A DNA stretch of 32,123 bases from Candidatus Omnitrophota bacterium (GCA_016783715.1 JADHWA010000006.1:1-32123), one strand, 5' to 3'; counted from the stretch's first letter, positions 1 to 8,598 are shown. The notes: a model not told the origin generated them from the sequence alone. Program-made: numbers and translations.

Positions 1-184
1 TTCCCTTGAGCAGGATATAACTTATAAAAGGTATATTGTCGTAGGAGTGAATCTTTTTATTACAAAGCGGGCAGTGTGAGCTCGGCCAGACAACCGACTC
101 CTCAAGCGGCATCCGGTGTATACAGACATTCAGGAAGCTGCCTACTATCGAACCAAAAATAAATACCAGAATATCGGCGATCAT
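1..184 (-). CDS. Prepilin peptidase (type IV leader peptidase), N-terminal part, runs off the window
   Basis: Translating the minus strand from the ATG at 184 gives an open frame to the window edge (about 61 residues), so the ORF track omitted it. The start has a first hydrophobic segment followed by 'GSFLNVCIHRMP' and then a 'CPLC' pair. These are the hallmarks of the amino-terminal methyltransferase-type domain of GspO/PilD prepilin peptidases, inner-membrane aspartic proteases that cut and methylate type IV pilin and pseudopilin leaders. A GGAG lies 10 nt upstream of the ATG. The catalytic aspartates belong to the missing C-terminal part. It is the last gene of the leftward run, after aroE. 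Family assignment is solid; which pilus or secretion system it serves cannot be seen. Confidence 0.88.
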   Translation of the reverse strand, partial: MIADILVFIFGSIVGSFLNVCIHRMPLEESVVWPSSHCPLCNKKIHSYDNIPFISYILLKG

Positions 185-225
185 AATTCATTCACTCCTT
201 GTATAATCCTCAGGCATGAACATAG

Positions 226-308
226 ATTATACCTGATTACTGTGATTAATTAAGATTACAGCGATTAAGGCATTAATCTGTGTAATCTGTTTTATATCTC
301 TGTAATCA
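226..308. repeat. Short-unit degenerate repeat in the aroE-prepilin peptidase spacer
   Basis: The 145-bp spacer carries several imperfect copies of a roughly 9-nt unit of the type TGATTACTG / AGATTACAG / CGATTAAGG. These are followed by copies in the opposite orientation (TAATCTGTG, TAATCTG, CTGTAATC). The direct-then-inverted layout makes the block quasi-palindromic. No ORF or convincing promoter is seen inside it. Confidence 0.55.
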
Positions 309-309
309 A

Positions 310-341
310 GGCATCCATAATGCTTGATGCTATTGGATGCC
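310..341. other. Hairpin overlapping the aroE stop codon
   Basis: GGCATCCA and TGGATGCC form a perfect 8-bp stem around a 16-nt loop, and the aroE stop codon lies inside it. In the aroE transcript no U-tract follows the stem, so this is more likely an mRNA 3' structure than an intrinsic terminator. Confidence 0.45.
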
Positions 342-1238
342 TTTATTTAGGGCCTTGCGCATAACCTCGATAGGCGCTTGTTTTCCTGTCCAGATATTGA
401 AGGCATCTGCCCCCTGGTAGAGTAACATCTCCAAACCATCTGCCACGGGCAAATCACGCGCTAAGGCATCTTTTATCAATTGAGTCTTGTCATTCCTGTT
501 ATAGACTACATCATAAACAGACAGCTCCTTATGAAGTAAGCTCTTATCTATCGGGGAATCCTGGGGATTCTTCATCCCTATAGGAGATGCATTTACCAAC
601 AAAGAACATTTCTTTATTGCCTCCTGCAGATCATCTCCGGAGATAAACTTCAGTTTGTCCGAGAGGAAATTAGCATGCGGCGAATTCGAAAGAAAATGCT
701 CTTTGGCCGACTTTATAGATTGACCATCTATATCATAGATGTAAATCTTCTTGCATCCTGACTTCTTCCAACTCAGGGCTGCGATTATGGCCCTGCCGGC
801 TCCCCCGCATCCGATAACCAAAACCTCTTTGCCGCTAGGATTAAACTTTAAGGACTCACTAAGAGATCTCCTGAAGCCGCTGGCATCGGTATTGTAATAC
901 TCTAAACTCTGACCTGTTTTCTTTACTGTTTTAACTGCCCAGCTTAATTTTACGTAATATGAATTCTCCTGTATAAGAGAATTTTCCTGCTTGAGAGGAA
1001 ACTTCTTCTCCAAAATCTCTTTTGCTCTAATTTTATGTGGTATAGTAATGTTGAAGCCCGCCAAATCTAACGCATAGACTTCCTCTGTCAAAAAACTCTC
1101 GAGTTTCTCGGATGTCTTCTCAAATAGTTTATACTCAGCATCTATCCCTAGTTTCCTGAATGCCGCATTGTGCATTTGAGGAGACAAGCTATGCCCTACA
1201 GGGAATCCGATTAATGCGTATAGCTGTTTCTTCTGCAT
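330..1238 (-). CDS. aroE: Shikimate dehydrogenase
   Basis: Catalyses NADPH-dependent reduction of 3-dehydroshikimate to shikimate in the cytosolic chorismate pathway. Visible family motifs are 'GHSLSPQMHNAAF' (about 15-27, shikimate-binding serines), 'NITIPHK' with the catalytic Lys at 69, 'NTDASGF' with the catalytic Asp at 118, the Rossmann 'VIGCGGAGRA' (141-150), 'VNASPIGM', and C-terminal 'DGLEMLLYQGADAF'. At 302 aa it is somewhat longer than usual (about 270-290), with about 13 extra residues between Lys69 and the segment matching 'GAVNT'. That segment reads 'WAVKT', so the usual shikimate-binding Asn appears to be Lys103. The start follows an AAGGAAAG ribosome site, 12 nt after the upstream stop. 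It is co-directional with leuA and the small membrane protein. The name is secure; full activity is slightly uncertain because of the Asn-to-Lys change. Confidence 0.93.
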   Translation of the reverse strand: MQKKQLYALIGFPVGHSLSPQMHNAAFRKLGIDAEYKLFEKTSEKLESFLTEEVYALDLAGFNITIPHKIRAKEILEKKFPLKQENSLIQENSYYVKLSWAVKTVKKTGQSLEYYNTDASGFRRSLSESLKFNPSGKEVLVIGCGGAGRAIIAALSWKKSGCKKIYIYDIDGQSIKSAKEHFLSNSPHANFLSDKLKFISGDDLQEAIKKCSLLVNASPIGMKNPQDSPIDKSLLHKELSVYDVVYNRNDKTQLIKDALARDLPVADGLEMLLYQGADAFNIWTGKQAPIEVMRKALNKGIQ

Positions 1239-1250
1239 ACTCTGCTTTCC

Positions 1251-1703
1251 TTAATCAAAGACGATTGAGAAGAATCCCTTCCAGTGTCTCTCTTTGAAAT
1301 TCACAAAGGGCTTCTGGTAGCGTTCAACTAACTCGAGCCTTAACTCTTCTTCTGATAACTGCCTCATAGTGTTCGGCAGCCCCGGCTCTTGCGGTTCTCC
1401 AACCGGATATACGCCATAAATCGTCGACCAGAACTCATCCCAATCCTCGGGAGTAAAACTGACGAAAGGCTCCCTGAAGCTGGAGGCCAACTTTATCTCC
1501 TGGGATACCGGATGCGGCGGCCTTAACCTTCTTATTACCTGAGGGTTGCGTATGGCGTAAAAATTATCAGTATAAGTCTTGATTTTTTTATACTGAAAAG
1601 AGATCTGTTCTCTAATCGTCTCGCCAAAAACTAAGGCTATAAACAAAAAAAAGAATCCCCAGAGTAAAAAATCTCTTATCAGGACTCTTCTTTTATAGGG
1701 CAT
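1251..1703 (-). CDS. Small membrane-anchored protein with an internal repeat, function unknown
   Basis: A 150-residue protein I do not recognise. A basic start (MPYKRRVLIRD) precedes one hydrophobic segment at about residues 12-28, so it is probably a single-pass inner-membrane protein with the rest outside the cytoplasm. The C-terminal half contains two copies of a short motif: 'EPFVSFTPEDWDEFWSTIYG' at about 78-97 and 'KPFVNFKERHWKGFFSIVFD' at the extreme C-terminus. They share the pattern (E/K)PFVxFxxxxWxxFxSIxx. Its ATG lies inside the last codons of leuA (11-nt overlap), which suggests translational coupling; aroE follows 12 nt later. The neighbours are biosynthetic but say nothing about its job. 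Whether it is conserved in relatives is the useful question. Confidence 0.7.
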   Translation of the reverse strand: MPYKRRVLIRDFLLWGFFFLFIALVFGETIREQISFQYKKIKTYTDNFYAIRNPQVIRRLRPPHPVSQEIKLASSFREPFVSFTPEDWDEFWSTIYGVYPVGEPQEPGLPNTMRQLSEEELRLELVERYQKPFVNFKERHWKGFFSIVFD

Positions 1704-3195
1704 ATTTATTTAAGGCGTTCAGGTAAGCCAGGACGCTTGCTTCAATGACATCAGTCGATGAGCCCCTAGACTGAATCATCCTGTTTTTGATTCTGACCCT
1801 TAAATAGACTTCTCCGATTGCATCTTTGCCTTTAGTTACCGCTTCTAACCTGTAATCCAGAAGCTCTCCTTTTACCCCGGTGATCTTCTCGATTGCCTTA
1901 AAACATGCATCGACCGGGCCGTCTCCGGAAGACCTTCCTTCTAAAATCTTACCCTTCTGTTTAAGCCTTACTAATGCCTTGGGTGCGATCCTGGTGCCGG
2001 AGGTAACTTCAAAACTATCCAGCTGCCAGAGTGGCTTTGCGACTTGGACCTGGTCTTCGACGATTGTAATCAGGTCGTCGTCGAAAACCTCCTTCTTCTT
2101 ATCCGCCAGACCCTTAAAATTTACAAATGCCTTATCTAACTGCATCTTATTTAAACTAAACCCCAGGGACTTAAGCCTTTCGCTAAAGGCATGCCGGCCT
2201 GAATGTTTACCCAGGACAAGGCCCCGGCCGTAGAATCCCACATCCTGAGGCTTAATGATCTCATAGGTTGAACGCTCTTTCAGGACGCCGTCTTGATGAA
2301 TGCCTGATTCATGACGGAAGGCATTTGTTCCTACGATCGCCTTATTAGGGGCAATCACGAATCCGGTAAGCCTACTTACCAACCTTGAGGTTTTATAAAT
2401 CTGTTTTTTCTTAATATTAGTGCTAAATTCGCCGAAAAGGTCAGCTCTGGTGTCCAGCGTCATCACTATCTCTTCGAGCGCTGCGTTTCCTGCGCGCTCC
2501 CCCACTCCGTTTATAGTACATTCGACTTGACGGGCGCCATTTTTTATCGCTGCCAGGGAATTGGCAACCCCTAAACCAAGGTCATTATGGCAGTGTACCG
2601 AGATTACCGCCTTGTTAATTTTGATCACGTTATCTCTGATTGCAGCGATCAATGCGCCGAATTCCTCCGGCTCGGCATATCCTACGGTGTCCGGAATATT
2701 GACCGTAGTGGCACCGGCATCAATTACCGCCTCGATTACCCTGTAGAGAAAACTCTTTTCGCTGCGTGAGGCATCCTCCGGAGAAAACTCGATATCTGCA
2801 CAATACTTCCTTGCGTATCTTACGCCCTCTACGGCCAACCTCAGTATCTCATCCTCAGCTTTCTTGAGTTTATACTGCATATGGATCTTAGAGGTAGCCA
2901 GAAATACATGTATGCGTGGCCTTTTCGCCGGCTTAAGTGCTGTGGCTGCTGCCTCGATATCTTTTTTGATTGAACGCGCCAATCCGCAGATCACCGCAGT
3001 CTTAACGCTCTTGGCGATAGACTGCACACTGGCAAAATCTCCTGCTGAGGTGATCGGAAAACCCGCCTCAATTATATCCACCCCCAAGTCAGCCAGAGAC
3101 TGGGCTATCTCGAGCTTCTCCTTCTGGTTCAATGAGGCACCCGGGGCCTGCTCTCCGTCTCTGAGTGTGGTATCGAATATGAGTATGTTAGCCAT
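1693..3195 (-). CDS. leuA: 2-isopropylmalate synthase
   Basis: Condenses acetyl-CoA with 2-ketoisovalerate, the first committed step of leucine synthesis. The N-terminal TIM barrel opens with 'FDTTLRDGEQAPGASL' and contains 'HCHNDLGLGVANS' (divalent-metal histidines), 'NGVGERAGNAALEE' and 'HESGIHQDG'. The C-terminal third (about 390-495) has the spread typical of the LeuA allosteric domain, including 'SSGDGPVDACFKAIEK', where leucine feedback normally acts. At 500 aa it has the length of the common bacterial form. Citramalate synthase is the main alternative; the 'LRDGEQAPGASL' start and the ilvC neighbour favour LeuA. No strong Shine-Dalgarno precedes the ATG. leuB and leuCD are not in this window. 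Confidence 0.95.
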   Translation of the reverse strand: MANILIFDTTLRDGEQAPGASLNQKEKLEIAQSLADLGVDIIEAGFPITSAGDFASVQSIAKSVKTAVICGLARSIKKDIEAAATALKPAKRPRIHVFLATSKIHMQYKLKKAEDEILRLAVEGVRYARKYCADIEFSPEDASRSEKSFLYRVIEAVIDAGATTVNIPDTVGYAEPEEFGALIAAIRDNVIKINKAVISVHCHNDLGLGVANSLAAIKNGARQVECTINGVGERAGNAALEEIVMTLDTRADLFGEFSTNIKKKQIYKTSRLVSRLTGFVIAPNKAIVGTNAFRHESGIHQDGVLKERSTYEIIKPQDVGFYGRGLVLGKHSGRHAFSERLKSLGFSLNKMQLDKAFVNFKGLADKKKEVFDDDLITIVEDQVQVAKPLWQLDSFEVTSGTRIAPKALVRLKQKGKILEGRSSGDGPVDACFKAIEKITGVKGELLDYRLEAVTKGKDAIGEVYLRVRIKNRMIQSRGSSTDVIEASVLAYLNALNKYAL

Positions 3196-3204
3196 GTCTT
3201 AACT

Positions 3205-3308
3205 TAAAGTCCAAAGTGCAAAGCGCAAAGTTTAAGTGTAAAGTTTTAAGTTTTATACTCCAGCTTTGCGTTTTACGCTTTAGTTTTGCCGCTTTTTTGT
3301 TTTACGCT
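3205..3308. repeat. Seven-nucleotide repeat array between ilvC and leuA
   Basis: On the plus strand a run of heptamers such as AAAGTGC, AAAGCGC and AAAGTTT is followed by the same unit in inverted orientation (CTTTGCG, TTTACGC, TTTACGC). The array fills the 113-nt spacer and touches the ilvC stop codon. It is very low in complexity and can fold back on itself. No promoter is evident. Confidence 0.6.
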
Positions 3309-4304
3309 TTACGCTTTTTTCATCCAGGGCATCATTTCTCTTAAGTCCTTACCCACTTTCTCAATCTGATGCTCGTCGCCTTCTTTTAGGCATTTATTGA
3401 AATTAGGGCGCCCTGCTTCATTCTCCTTTATCCACTCTCTGGCGAATTTTCCCGACTTTATCTCCTTCAGGAGTTTCCTCATCTCTTTGCGGGTCTTCTC
3501 GGTAATAATCCTGGGGCCGCGCGAAAGATCGCCGTAACAGGCGGTATTGGATACCCCCCGGCGCATCCCGGAGATCCCCCTCTCCTGAATTAAATCAGTG
3601 ATTAGTTTTAATTCATGCAGGACCTCAAAATAAGCGATCTCCGGCTGATACCCTGCCTCGATCAGCGTATCGAATCCTGCCTTGATCAGGGCAGTTACGC
3701 CTCCGCAAAGCACTGCCTGCTCTCCGAAAAGATCCGTCTCTGTCTCTTCTTCAAAGGTAGTCTCGATTACACCGGCAGTCGTCGCCTTAAGCGCCTTGGC
3801 ATAGGCCAGGGCGAGCTTTAAAGCATTGCCGCTTGAGTCCTGATAAACCGCAACCAGACACGGAACACCCTTGCCTTCTTCGTACATTTTTCTTACCAGG
3901 GCACCTGGGCCTTTCGGGGCGACCATAAATACATCGACCTTCTTCGGGGGCTTGATCTGCTTAAAGCGGATATTGAATCCGTGCGAGAAGCAAAGCGCCT
4001 TCCCCTTCTTTAGATTAGGCTTAATATCTTCTTTATAGACCTTGGCCTGCACATGATCCTGGGTAAGGATCTGGATAATGTCACCCTCTTTGGCTGCTTC
4101 ATCCGCAGAGAGGGGGTTAAATCCATCACTCTTGGCTAATTCGAAGTTGGTGGTTCCCTCGACTTCAGAGACAACTACCCGGCATCCGGAATCACGCAGG
4201 CATAATGCCTGACCGCGACCCTGAATACCATAGCCGATAATCGCAATTGTTTTATCTTTTAATAACTCTAAATCCGCATCCTTGTCGTAATAAACCTTTG
4301 CCAT
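3309..4304 (-). CDS. ilvC: Ketol-acid reductoisomerase, class I, possibly NADH-preferring
   Basis: Isomerises and reduces acetolactate or acetohydroxybutyrate to the dihydroxy acids of the valine and isoleucine pathways. The Rossmann domain begins '[13 protein letters not shown]', followed by 'VAPKGPG', the metal-binding '[14 protein letters not shown]', and the knotted C-terminal domain '[18 protein letters not shown]'. At 331 aa it is the short class I form. The cofactor loop after beta-strand 2 reads '[15 protein letters not shown]'. The usual Arg and Ser residues that hold the NADPH phosphate are absent and a Glu sits at the strand end, which suggests NADH use (inference). The normally near-invariant 'SNTAEYG' is 'SNTACYG'. 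The start has a strong AAAGGAGG and the whole upstream spacer is repeat. Confidence 0.95.
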   Translation of the reverse strand: MAKVYYDKDADLELLKDKTIAIIGYGIQGRGQALCLRDSGCRVVVSEVEGTTNFELAKSDGFNPLSADEAAKEGDIIQILTQDHVQAKVYKEDIKPNLKKGKALCFSHGFNIRFKQIKPPKKVDVFMVAPKGPGALVRKMYEEGKGVPCLVAVYQDSSGNALKLALAYAKALKATTAGVIETTFEEETETDLFGEQAVLCGGVTALIKAGFDTLIEAGYQPEIAYFEVLHELKLITDLIQERGISGMRRGVSNTACYGDLSRGPRIITEKTRKEMRKLLKEIKSGKFAREWIKENEAGRPNFNKCLKEGDEHQIEKVGKDLREMMPWMKKA

Positions 4305-4315
4305 CTAAAACCTCC

Positions 4316-4510
4316 TTTAATGAGCAGACCCAGCCCTTGCATGCAAGGGTGGGGTAGCGTCCGTTGTTATTCCTGTCTATTAAGCGTCTGCGCATTGAAC
4401 CCCGCACCCAAACAAGTAGCAGTAGATACTAAACTGGGTGAGGGGTTAAATTCGGACAGAGACTTATGTTCTCCGCCTTCGGCGGATCCATAAGTCTCGT
4501 CCTCATTTAA
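4316..4510. repeat. Modular hairpin repeat, locus A (ilvN-ilvC spacer)
   Basis: Three modules fill the spacer. The first (4316-4399) is bounded by TTTAATGA, has a long-range GCAGAC/GTCTGC stem and contains the perfect palindrome CCCTTGCATGCAAGGG. The second (4398-4446) is a hairpin, CCCCGCACCCA pairing with TGGGTGAGGGG around a 20-nt loop. The third (4446-4510) is in opposite orientation: TTAAATTCGGAC, then GAGACTTATG pairing perfectly with CATAAGTCTC, then GTCCTCATTTAA. One edge abuts the ilvC Shine-Dalgarno and the other overlaps the ilvN stop codon. A 33-nt stretch (4398-4430) is identical to one at 30568-30600. Confidence 0.85.
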
Positions 4511-4980
4511 TACTGCATTGCCACTCTGCCTGTCCTCACCAGATCCTTTATCCCGAATTGCTCCAGCTTAAGAAGCACCGCAGCGATCTGGCCCTGGTCA
4601 CCGACGATCTCAATAATCGCAGAGTTCCCCTTTTGTTGAATAATCTTAGCCACGTACTTATCAAGCGCTCGGGTCAACTTTGATTTATTTCCAGAGGAAT
4701 AGCTGACCTTTACCAGGATCATCTCGCGGTCGGCATGTTCTTTCTTGGTAAAATCAGTCACCGTGATTACATCTATCAGTTTATTTAACTGCTTCTTAAT
4801 CTGCTCCAATATTGACTCATCCTTGGCCTCGACCACGATGGTCATATATGAAACGGTCGGATCCAGGGTCTCGGATACCGCAAGCGAGGTGATATTATAA
4901 CCGCGGGCGCTGAAGAGATTAGATACACGCGCCAGGACACCCGACTTATTCTCTACTGTCACCGATATTGTATGTTTCAT
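4507..4980 (-). CDS. ilvN: Acetolactate synthase small (regulatory) subunit
   Basis: Regulatory partner of the large subunit encoded just upstream; in this family it confers valine feedback inhibition and raises catalytic activity. The N-terminal ACT domain is plain: 'ISVTVENKSGVLARVSNLFSARGYNI' with the Gly-Val-Leu ligand loop, then a C-terminal domain ending 'GRVAMQY'. Its 157 aa is the normal length. The start has GGAG 8 nt upstream. It sits between ilvB and ilvC, the usual order; ilvH is an equivalent name. Confidence 0.95.
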   Translation of the reverse strand: MKHTISVTVENKSGVLARVSNLFSARGYNITSLAVSETLDPTVSYMTIVVEAKDESILEQIKKQLNKLIDVITVTDFTKKEHADREMILVKVSYSSGNKSKLTRALDKYVAKIIQQKGNSAIIEIVGDQGQIAAVLLKLEQFGIKDLVRTGRVAMQY

Positions 4981-5066
4981 TCGCTTATCTCCATTTATCA
5001 GTTTTCGTTATTTCATTGTCTCGAAGAAAGTTTCAATGAAATTGCTACATTCTTAAATTAATTTCT

Positions 5067-5134
5067 GAACAATAGAAAATAGACCGCAATTGAGCCTCGG
5101 CTCTATTGTTCTATTCTCCATTGCTCAATTGCTC
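5067..5134. repeat. Eight-nucleotide repeat array in the ilvB-ilvN spacer
   Basis: On the minus strand units such as GAGCAATT, GAGCAATG and AACAATAG follow one another. Inverted copies beyond them make GAACAATAGA pair with TCTATTGTTC (10 bp). Layout matches the other short-unit arrays in this window. Confidence 0.5.
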
Positions 5135-5135
5135 T

Positions 5136-5172
5136 GTGCGCTGTCTGTTAAAAACTTTTTTTGACAGCGCAC
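5136..5172. other. Strong hairpin directly after the ilvB stop codon
   Basis: GTGCGCTGTC and GACAGCGCAC pair perfectly over 10 bp, and the loop can pair further through its A-run and T-run. The stem touches the ilvB stop. No U-tract follows it in the ilvB transcript, so it looks like an mRNA-stabilising or differential-expression hairpin between ilvB and ilvN rather than a terminator. Confidence 0.5.
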
Positions 5173-6836
5173 TACGCCATCCCTCCTATCATGCGGTTAA
5201 TAGCCTCACCCGCAGGAACCATCGGGTAGACATTCTCCTCCGGCTCGATATGAAAGTCAATCAACACCGTATTATCTATCTTGAGCGCCTTATCGATCGC
5301 AGGACGCACATCTTCTTTTTTGGTCACCCGGATCCCCGCGGCACCGTAACTTTCAGCCAACTTCACAAAATCCGGGCCGCTAATCCGGGTATAGGCATAG
5401 CGCTTCTTGTAGAATAATTCCTGCCACTGCCTCACCATTCCAAGGTAGCCGTTATTTAAAATTGCAATCTTGACGTTGATCTTATTGGCAACACAGGTTG
5501 CCAGCTCCTGTATATTCATCTGGATTGAACCGTCACCTGCGATATCAAAGACCGTTTTTTCCGGGCACCCCATCTTGGCACCCATGGCCGCAGGAAAACC
5601 AAAGCCCATCGTACCCAGGCCTCCCGATGATATAAAGGTATGGGGATGGCTGTATTTATACCACTGCGCCGCCCACATCTGGTTCTGTCCGACCTCGGTT
5701 GTGATAATCGCCTCGCCCTTGGTTGCCTGGTCAATCTGCTCCACTACATACTGCGGCTTGACCTTATCACCCTCTTTATATTTTAGGGGATACTTCTTCT
5801 TCAGAGATTCGACTTCTTTTATCCAGGCAGACGAATCAGGCAAAATCTTGATCTGCTCTAAGAGCTCACCTAAGATATTCTTGGCATCACCGACTATCGG
5901 GACATCGACTCTGAAGTTTTTACTGATTGATGACGGGTCAATATCAATATGGACGACTTTAGCATTGGGGGCAAAGGAATCGATCCTGCCGGTAACCCGG
6001 TCATCGAAACGGGCACCCACCGCAATGATCAGATCCGATTCCATAATCGCATGATTAGCATAAGCTGTGCCGTGCATCCCCAGCATCCCCAGGGCCAGAG
6101 GATGAACAGAAGGAAATCCGCCGATACCCATCAGGGTCCAGGTGACCGGTGCCTGAATTTTCTCGGCAAACTCCCGTAATAATAAATTTGCTCCGCTGGT
6201 GATGATCCCGCCGCCGGAATAGATCAGAGGTTTCTTGGCTTTAGAGATCAATTTAGCAGCTTTTTTAATCTGGCCGGGATGTCCGAAGTAGACCGGCTTG
6301 TAGCTGCGGATATTCAACACCTCAGGCCAGAGGAACTCAGCATCCTGCATCTGAATATCTACCGGGATATCGATTACCACCGGTCCCGGACGACCACTGA
6401 CTGCAATATAAAATGCCTCCTTAATAGTCGTGGATAAATCTTTTATCTCCTTTACCAGATAGTTATGCTTGGAGATCGGACGGGTAATTCCGGTAACATC
6501 TGCCTCCTGAAAAGCATCATTACCTATAAGGCAGGTCTTGACCTGGCCGGTAATCGCCACGATCGGAATCGAATCCATATAGGCATTGGCAATTCCGGTA
6601 ACCAGGTTAGTCGCGCCGGGACCGCTGGTGGCTATGCAAACTCCGGCTCTGCCGGTTGCACGGGCATATCCGTCGGCAGCATGGGCTGCACCCTGTTCGT
6701 GACGGGTCAGAATAAATTTAAAATCCGCATCATACAGGCTGTCGAATAAAGGCAGAACAGAACCTCCGGGATAACCAAAGATTACCTCTACCCCTGCATT
6801 CTTTAAACTCTTAACAATTATATCCGCACCCTTCAT
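5172..6836 (-). CDS. ilvB: Acetolactate synthase large (catalytic) subunit
   Basis: Thiamine-diphosphate enzyme joining two pyruvates, or pyruvate and 2-ketobutyrate, to start branched-chain amino-acid synthesis. Motifs: N-terminal '[15 protein letters not shown]', '[17 protein letters not shown]' with the ThDP-activating Glu, '[23 protein letters not shown]', the central FAD-type domain, and C-terminal '[15 protein letters not shown]...[13 protein letters not shown]' (ThDP/Mg site). I move the start from the track's 6881 to the ATG at 6836 (MKGADIIVK...). This removes 15 untypical residues and places AAGGAG 6 nt upstream; the result is 554 aa. ilvN follows after a 191-nt spacer with a hairpin and repeat array. 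Confidence 0.95.
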   Translation of the reverse strand: MKGADIIVKSLKNAGVEVIFGYPGGSVLPLFDSLYDADFKFILTRHEQGAAHAADGYARATGRAGVCIATSGPGATNLVTGIANAYMDSIPIVAITGQVKTCLIGNDAFQEADVTGITRPISKHNYLVKEIKDLSTTIKEAFYIAVSGRPGPVVIDIPVDIQMQDAEFLWPEVLNIRSYKPVYFGHPGQIKKAAKLISKAKKPLIYSGGGIITSGANLLLREFAEKIQAPVTWTLMGIGGFPSVHPLALGMLGMHGTAYANHAIMESDLIIAVGARFDDRVTGRIDSFAPNAKVVHIDIDPSSISKNFRVDVPIVGDAKNILGELLEQIKILPDSSAWIKEVESLKKKYPLKYKEGDKVKPQYVVEQIDQATKGEAIITTEVGQNQMWAAQWYKYSHPHTFISSGGLGTMGFGFPAAMGAKMGCPEKTVFDIAGDGSIQMNIQELATCVANKINVKIAILNNGYLGMVRQWQELFYKKRYAYTRISGPDFVKLAESYGAAGIRVTKKEDVRPAIDKALKIDNTVLIDFHIEPEENVYPMVPAGEAINRMIGGMA

Positions 6837-6850
6837 TGCAACTCCTTGAC

Positions 6851-6936
6851 TATGCTCTCTAGCGTTTAGCGCGAAGCGCATAGAGTTAAATATAGTGCTT
6901 TTACTAAACGCTAACCGCTATACGCTGTACGCTAAG
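6851..6936. repeat. Seven-nucleotide repeat array between ilvD and ilvB
   Basis: On the minus strand tandem units TTAGCGT, ACAGCGT, ATAGCGG, TTAGCGT overlap the ilvD stop codon. Inverted copies (GCGCTAAACGCTAGAG) follow, and TATGC/GCATA can close a local fold. It is the clearest 7-nt tandem array in the window and fills nearly the whole spacer. Confidence 0.6.
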
Positions 6937-8584
6937 TTAAAATAGCTCCTTTATCTGCTGAACTGACTAACTTAGAGTATCTTGATAGATATCCTGTCTT
7001 GATCTTCGGCGGCAAGAGCAAAGCATTTCTTAATCTCTTGTCTATGTCATATTTATTTAAGCGAACCGACAATTTCCTATTCGGTATATCGATCTCTATT
7101 ATATCACCGTCTTTTAAAATCGCAATCGGTCCGCCGCTCTTTGCCTCCGGAGATACATGGCCGATGCAGGGCCCCTTAGTACCTCCTGAGAATCTCCCAT
7201 CGGTAATCAGAGCCACTGAATCCGCTAAACCTAATCCCACTATTGCGGCGGTTGGCGCTAACATCTCTCGCATCCCCGGCCCGCCTGCAGGCCCCTCATA
7301 ACGAATAACCACCACATCGCCTGATTTTATCTTACGGCCTAATATCGCCTTCATTGCCTCTTCTTCCCTATTGAAGACCTTCGCCTTCCCCTTAAAATGC
7401 ATCATTCGAGAGCTGACCGCTGACTGTTTCACTACCGCCCCACAGGGAGCAAGATTCCCGAAGAGCACCGCCAGACTCCCCTGTTTATGATAGGCCTTAG
7501 TAAAGGGGCGGATAACATCCTGATCGAAAATCTCTGCCGCAGAGGCGATCTCAAGAGTTTTCTGCCCGCTTACCGAGAGCGTATTGTTTAATTTACCCCT
7601 GAGGCGTTTTAATACTGCAGGTATTCCGCCGGCATATTCTAAATCCTCCATAAAGTGTGTGCCCGATGGCTCAAGATTCGTAATGTGCGGGGTTTTTTTG
7701 CTGATCTTATCAAAAACCTCCAGATCCAAATCTGCCCCCGCCTCATGGGCGATAGCCATTAGATGAAGGACGGTATTACTTGAACCCCCCAAGGCCATAT
7801 CCACCACAATCGCATTCTTAAGTGATCTCTTATTTATAATATCCAACGGCCGAATATTCTTCCTGACTAATTCGCATATCTTTGTGCCGCTATCCTGGGC
7901 GATTCTGCGCTTTTTTGCCGAGACAGCCAAAGCGGTAGCACAGCCCGGCAGTGACATCCCCAAAGTCTCGGTAATACAGGCCATGGTATTGGCAGTATAT
8001 AATCCCTGACAGGAACCTGCTCCGGGACAAGCCTCCATCTCAAGACACGATAACTCCTCCCCGGAGATCTCCCCCTTCTTGGTCCTGGCCAAGGCCTCAT
8101 AAGTATCGTGAACAAAAGCAAGTTTCCGTTGTTTGTAGCGGCCGCTTAACATCGGGCCGGCGGTCACCACGATCGCCGGGATATTTAGACGCGCCACCCC
8201 CATCAACATCCCGGGTGTAATTTTGTCACAATTGGTCAACAGGACTAATCCATCTAACTGATGGGCATTTGCCACTGTCTCGATGGTGTCGGCGATAATC
8301 TCCCGAGATGGCAGAGGATAACACATACCCAGGTGACCCATGGCTATTCCGTCGCAGATACCAGGTACACCGAAGAAAAAAGGCACTCCTCCCCCGTAAC
8401 AGATGCCGCGCTCAATAAAACGCTCCAGGTCACGCATACCGATATGACCGGGAATCAGGTCGGTAAAAGAAGTGGCCACCCCGATGAAGGGACGGCTCAG
8501 GTCCCTGCGGGATAGACCTGTAGCATGCAAAAGTGCTCGATGCGGAGCTCTCTCGATTCCTTTTTTAATTTTATCAGAACGCAT
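6932..8584 (-). CDS. ilvD: Dihydroxy-acid dehydratase
   Basis: Iron-sulfur dehydratase converting 2,3-dihydroxyisovalerate and its methyl homologue to 2-keto acids, the common third step for valine and isoleucine. Seen: '[14 protein letters not shown]', the cluster-ligand regions 'NCDKITPG' and '[16 protein letters not shown]', '[18 protein letters not shown]', and '[19 protein letters not shown]'. The N-terminal segment is '[15 protein letters not shown]', the PGH form found in the E. coli-type enzyme rather than the PCN form of plant-type [2Fe-2S] enzymes. Cluster type is still only an inference. Length 550 aa is normal. It starts 14 nt after the aldolase-like gene and heads the ilvD-B-N-C-leuA run. 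Confidence 0.95.
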   Translation of the reverse strand: MRSDKIKKGIERAPHRALLHATGLSRRDLSRPFIGVATSFTDLIPGHIGMRDLERFIERGICYGGGVPFFFGVPGICDGIAMGHLGMCYPLPSREIIADTIETVANAHQLDGLVLLTNCDKITPGMLMGVARLNIPAIVVTAGPMLSGRYKQRKLAFVHDTYEALARTKKGEISGEELSCLEMEACPGAGSCQGLYTANTMACITETLGMSLPGCATALAVSAKKRRIAQDSGTKICELVRKNIRPLDIINKRSLKNAIVVDMALGGSSNTVLHLMAIAHEAGADLDLEVFDKISKKTPHITNLEPSGTHFMEDLEYAGGIPAVLKRLRGKLNNTLSVSGQKTLEIASAAEIFDQDVIRPFTKAYHKQGSLAVLFGNLAPCGAVVKQSAVSSRMMHFKGKAKVFNREEEAMKAILGRKIKSGDVVVIRYEGPAGGPGMREMLAPTAAIVGLGLADSVALITDGRFSGGTKGPCIGHVSPEAKSGGPIAILKDGDIIEIDIPNRKLSVRLNKYDIDKRLRNALLLPPKIKTGYLSRYSKLVSSADKGAILT

Positions 8585-8598
8585 AAATGCCTCCTAAA

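Noticed and set aside
310-341. Intrinsic terminator after aroE
   Set aside because: The stem is good, but no U-tract follows on the minus strand and the stop codon lies inside the loop; kept only as a hairpin.
4335-4350. CCCTTGCATGCAAGGG as a stand-alone operator
   Set aside because: It is a perfect palindrome but lies inside repeat locus A where a module hairpin is expected; no independent evidence of a regulator site.
5470-6054. Plus-strand ORF of 194 aa inside ilvB
   Set aside because: Shadow of ilvB on the opposite strand; ilvB has continuous conserved motifs over the same bases.
6837-6931. Leader peptide or T-box attenuator controlling ilv genes
   Set aside because: No run of Ile/Val/Leu codons in a short ORF and no T-box core were found; the spacer is a heptamer repeat array.
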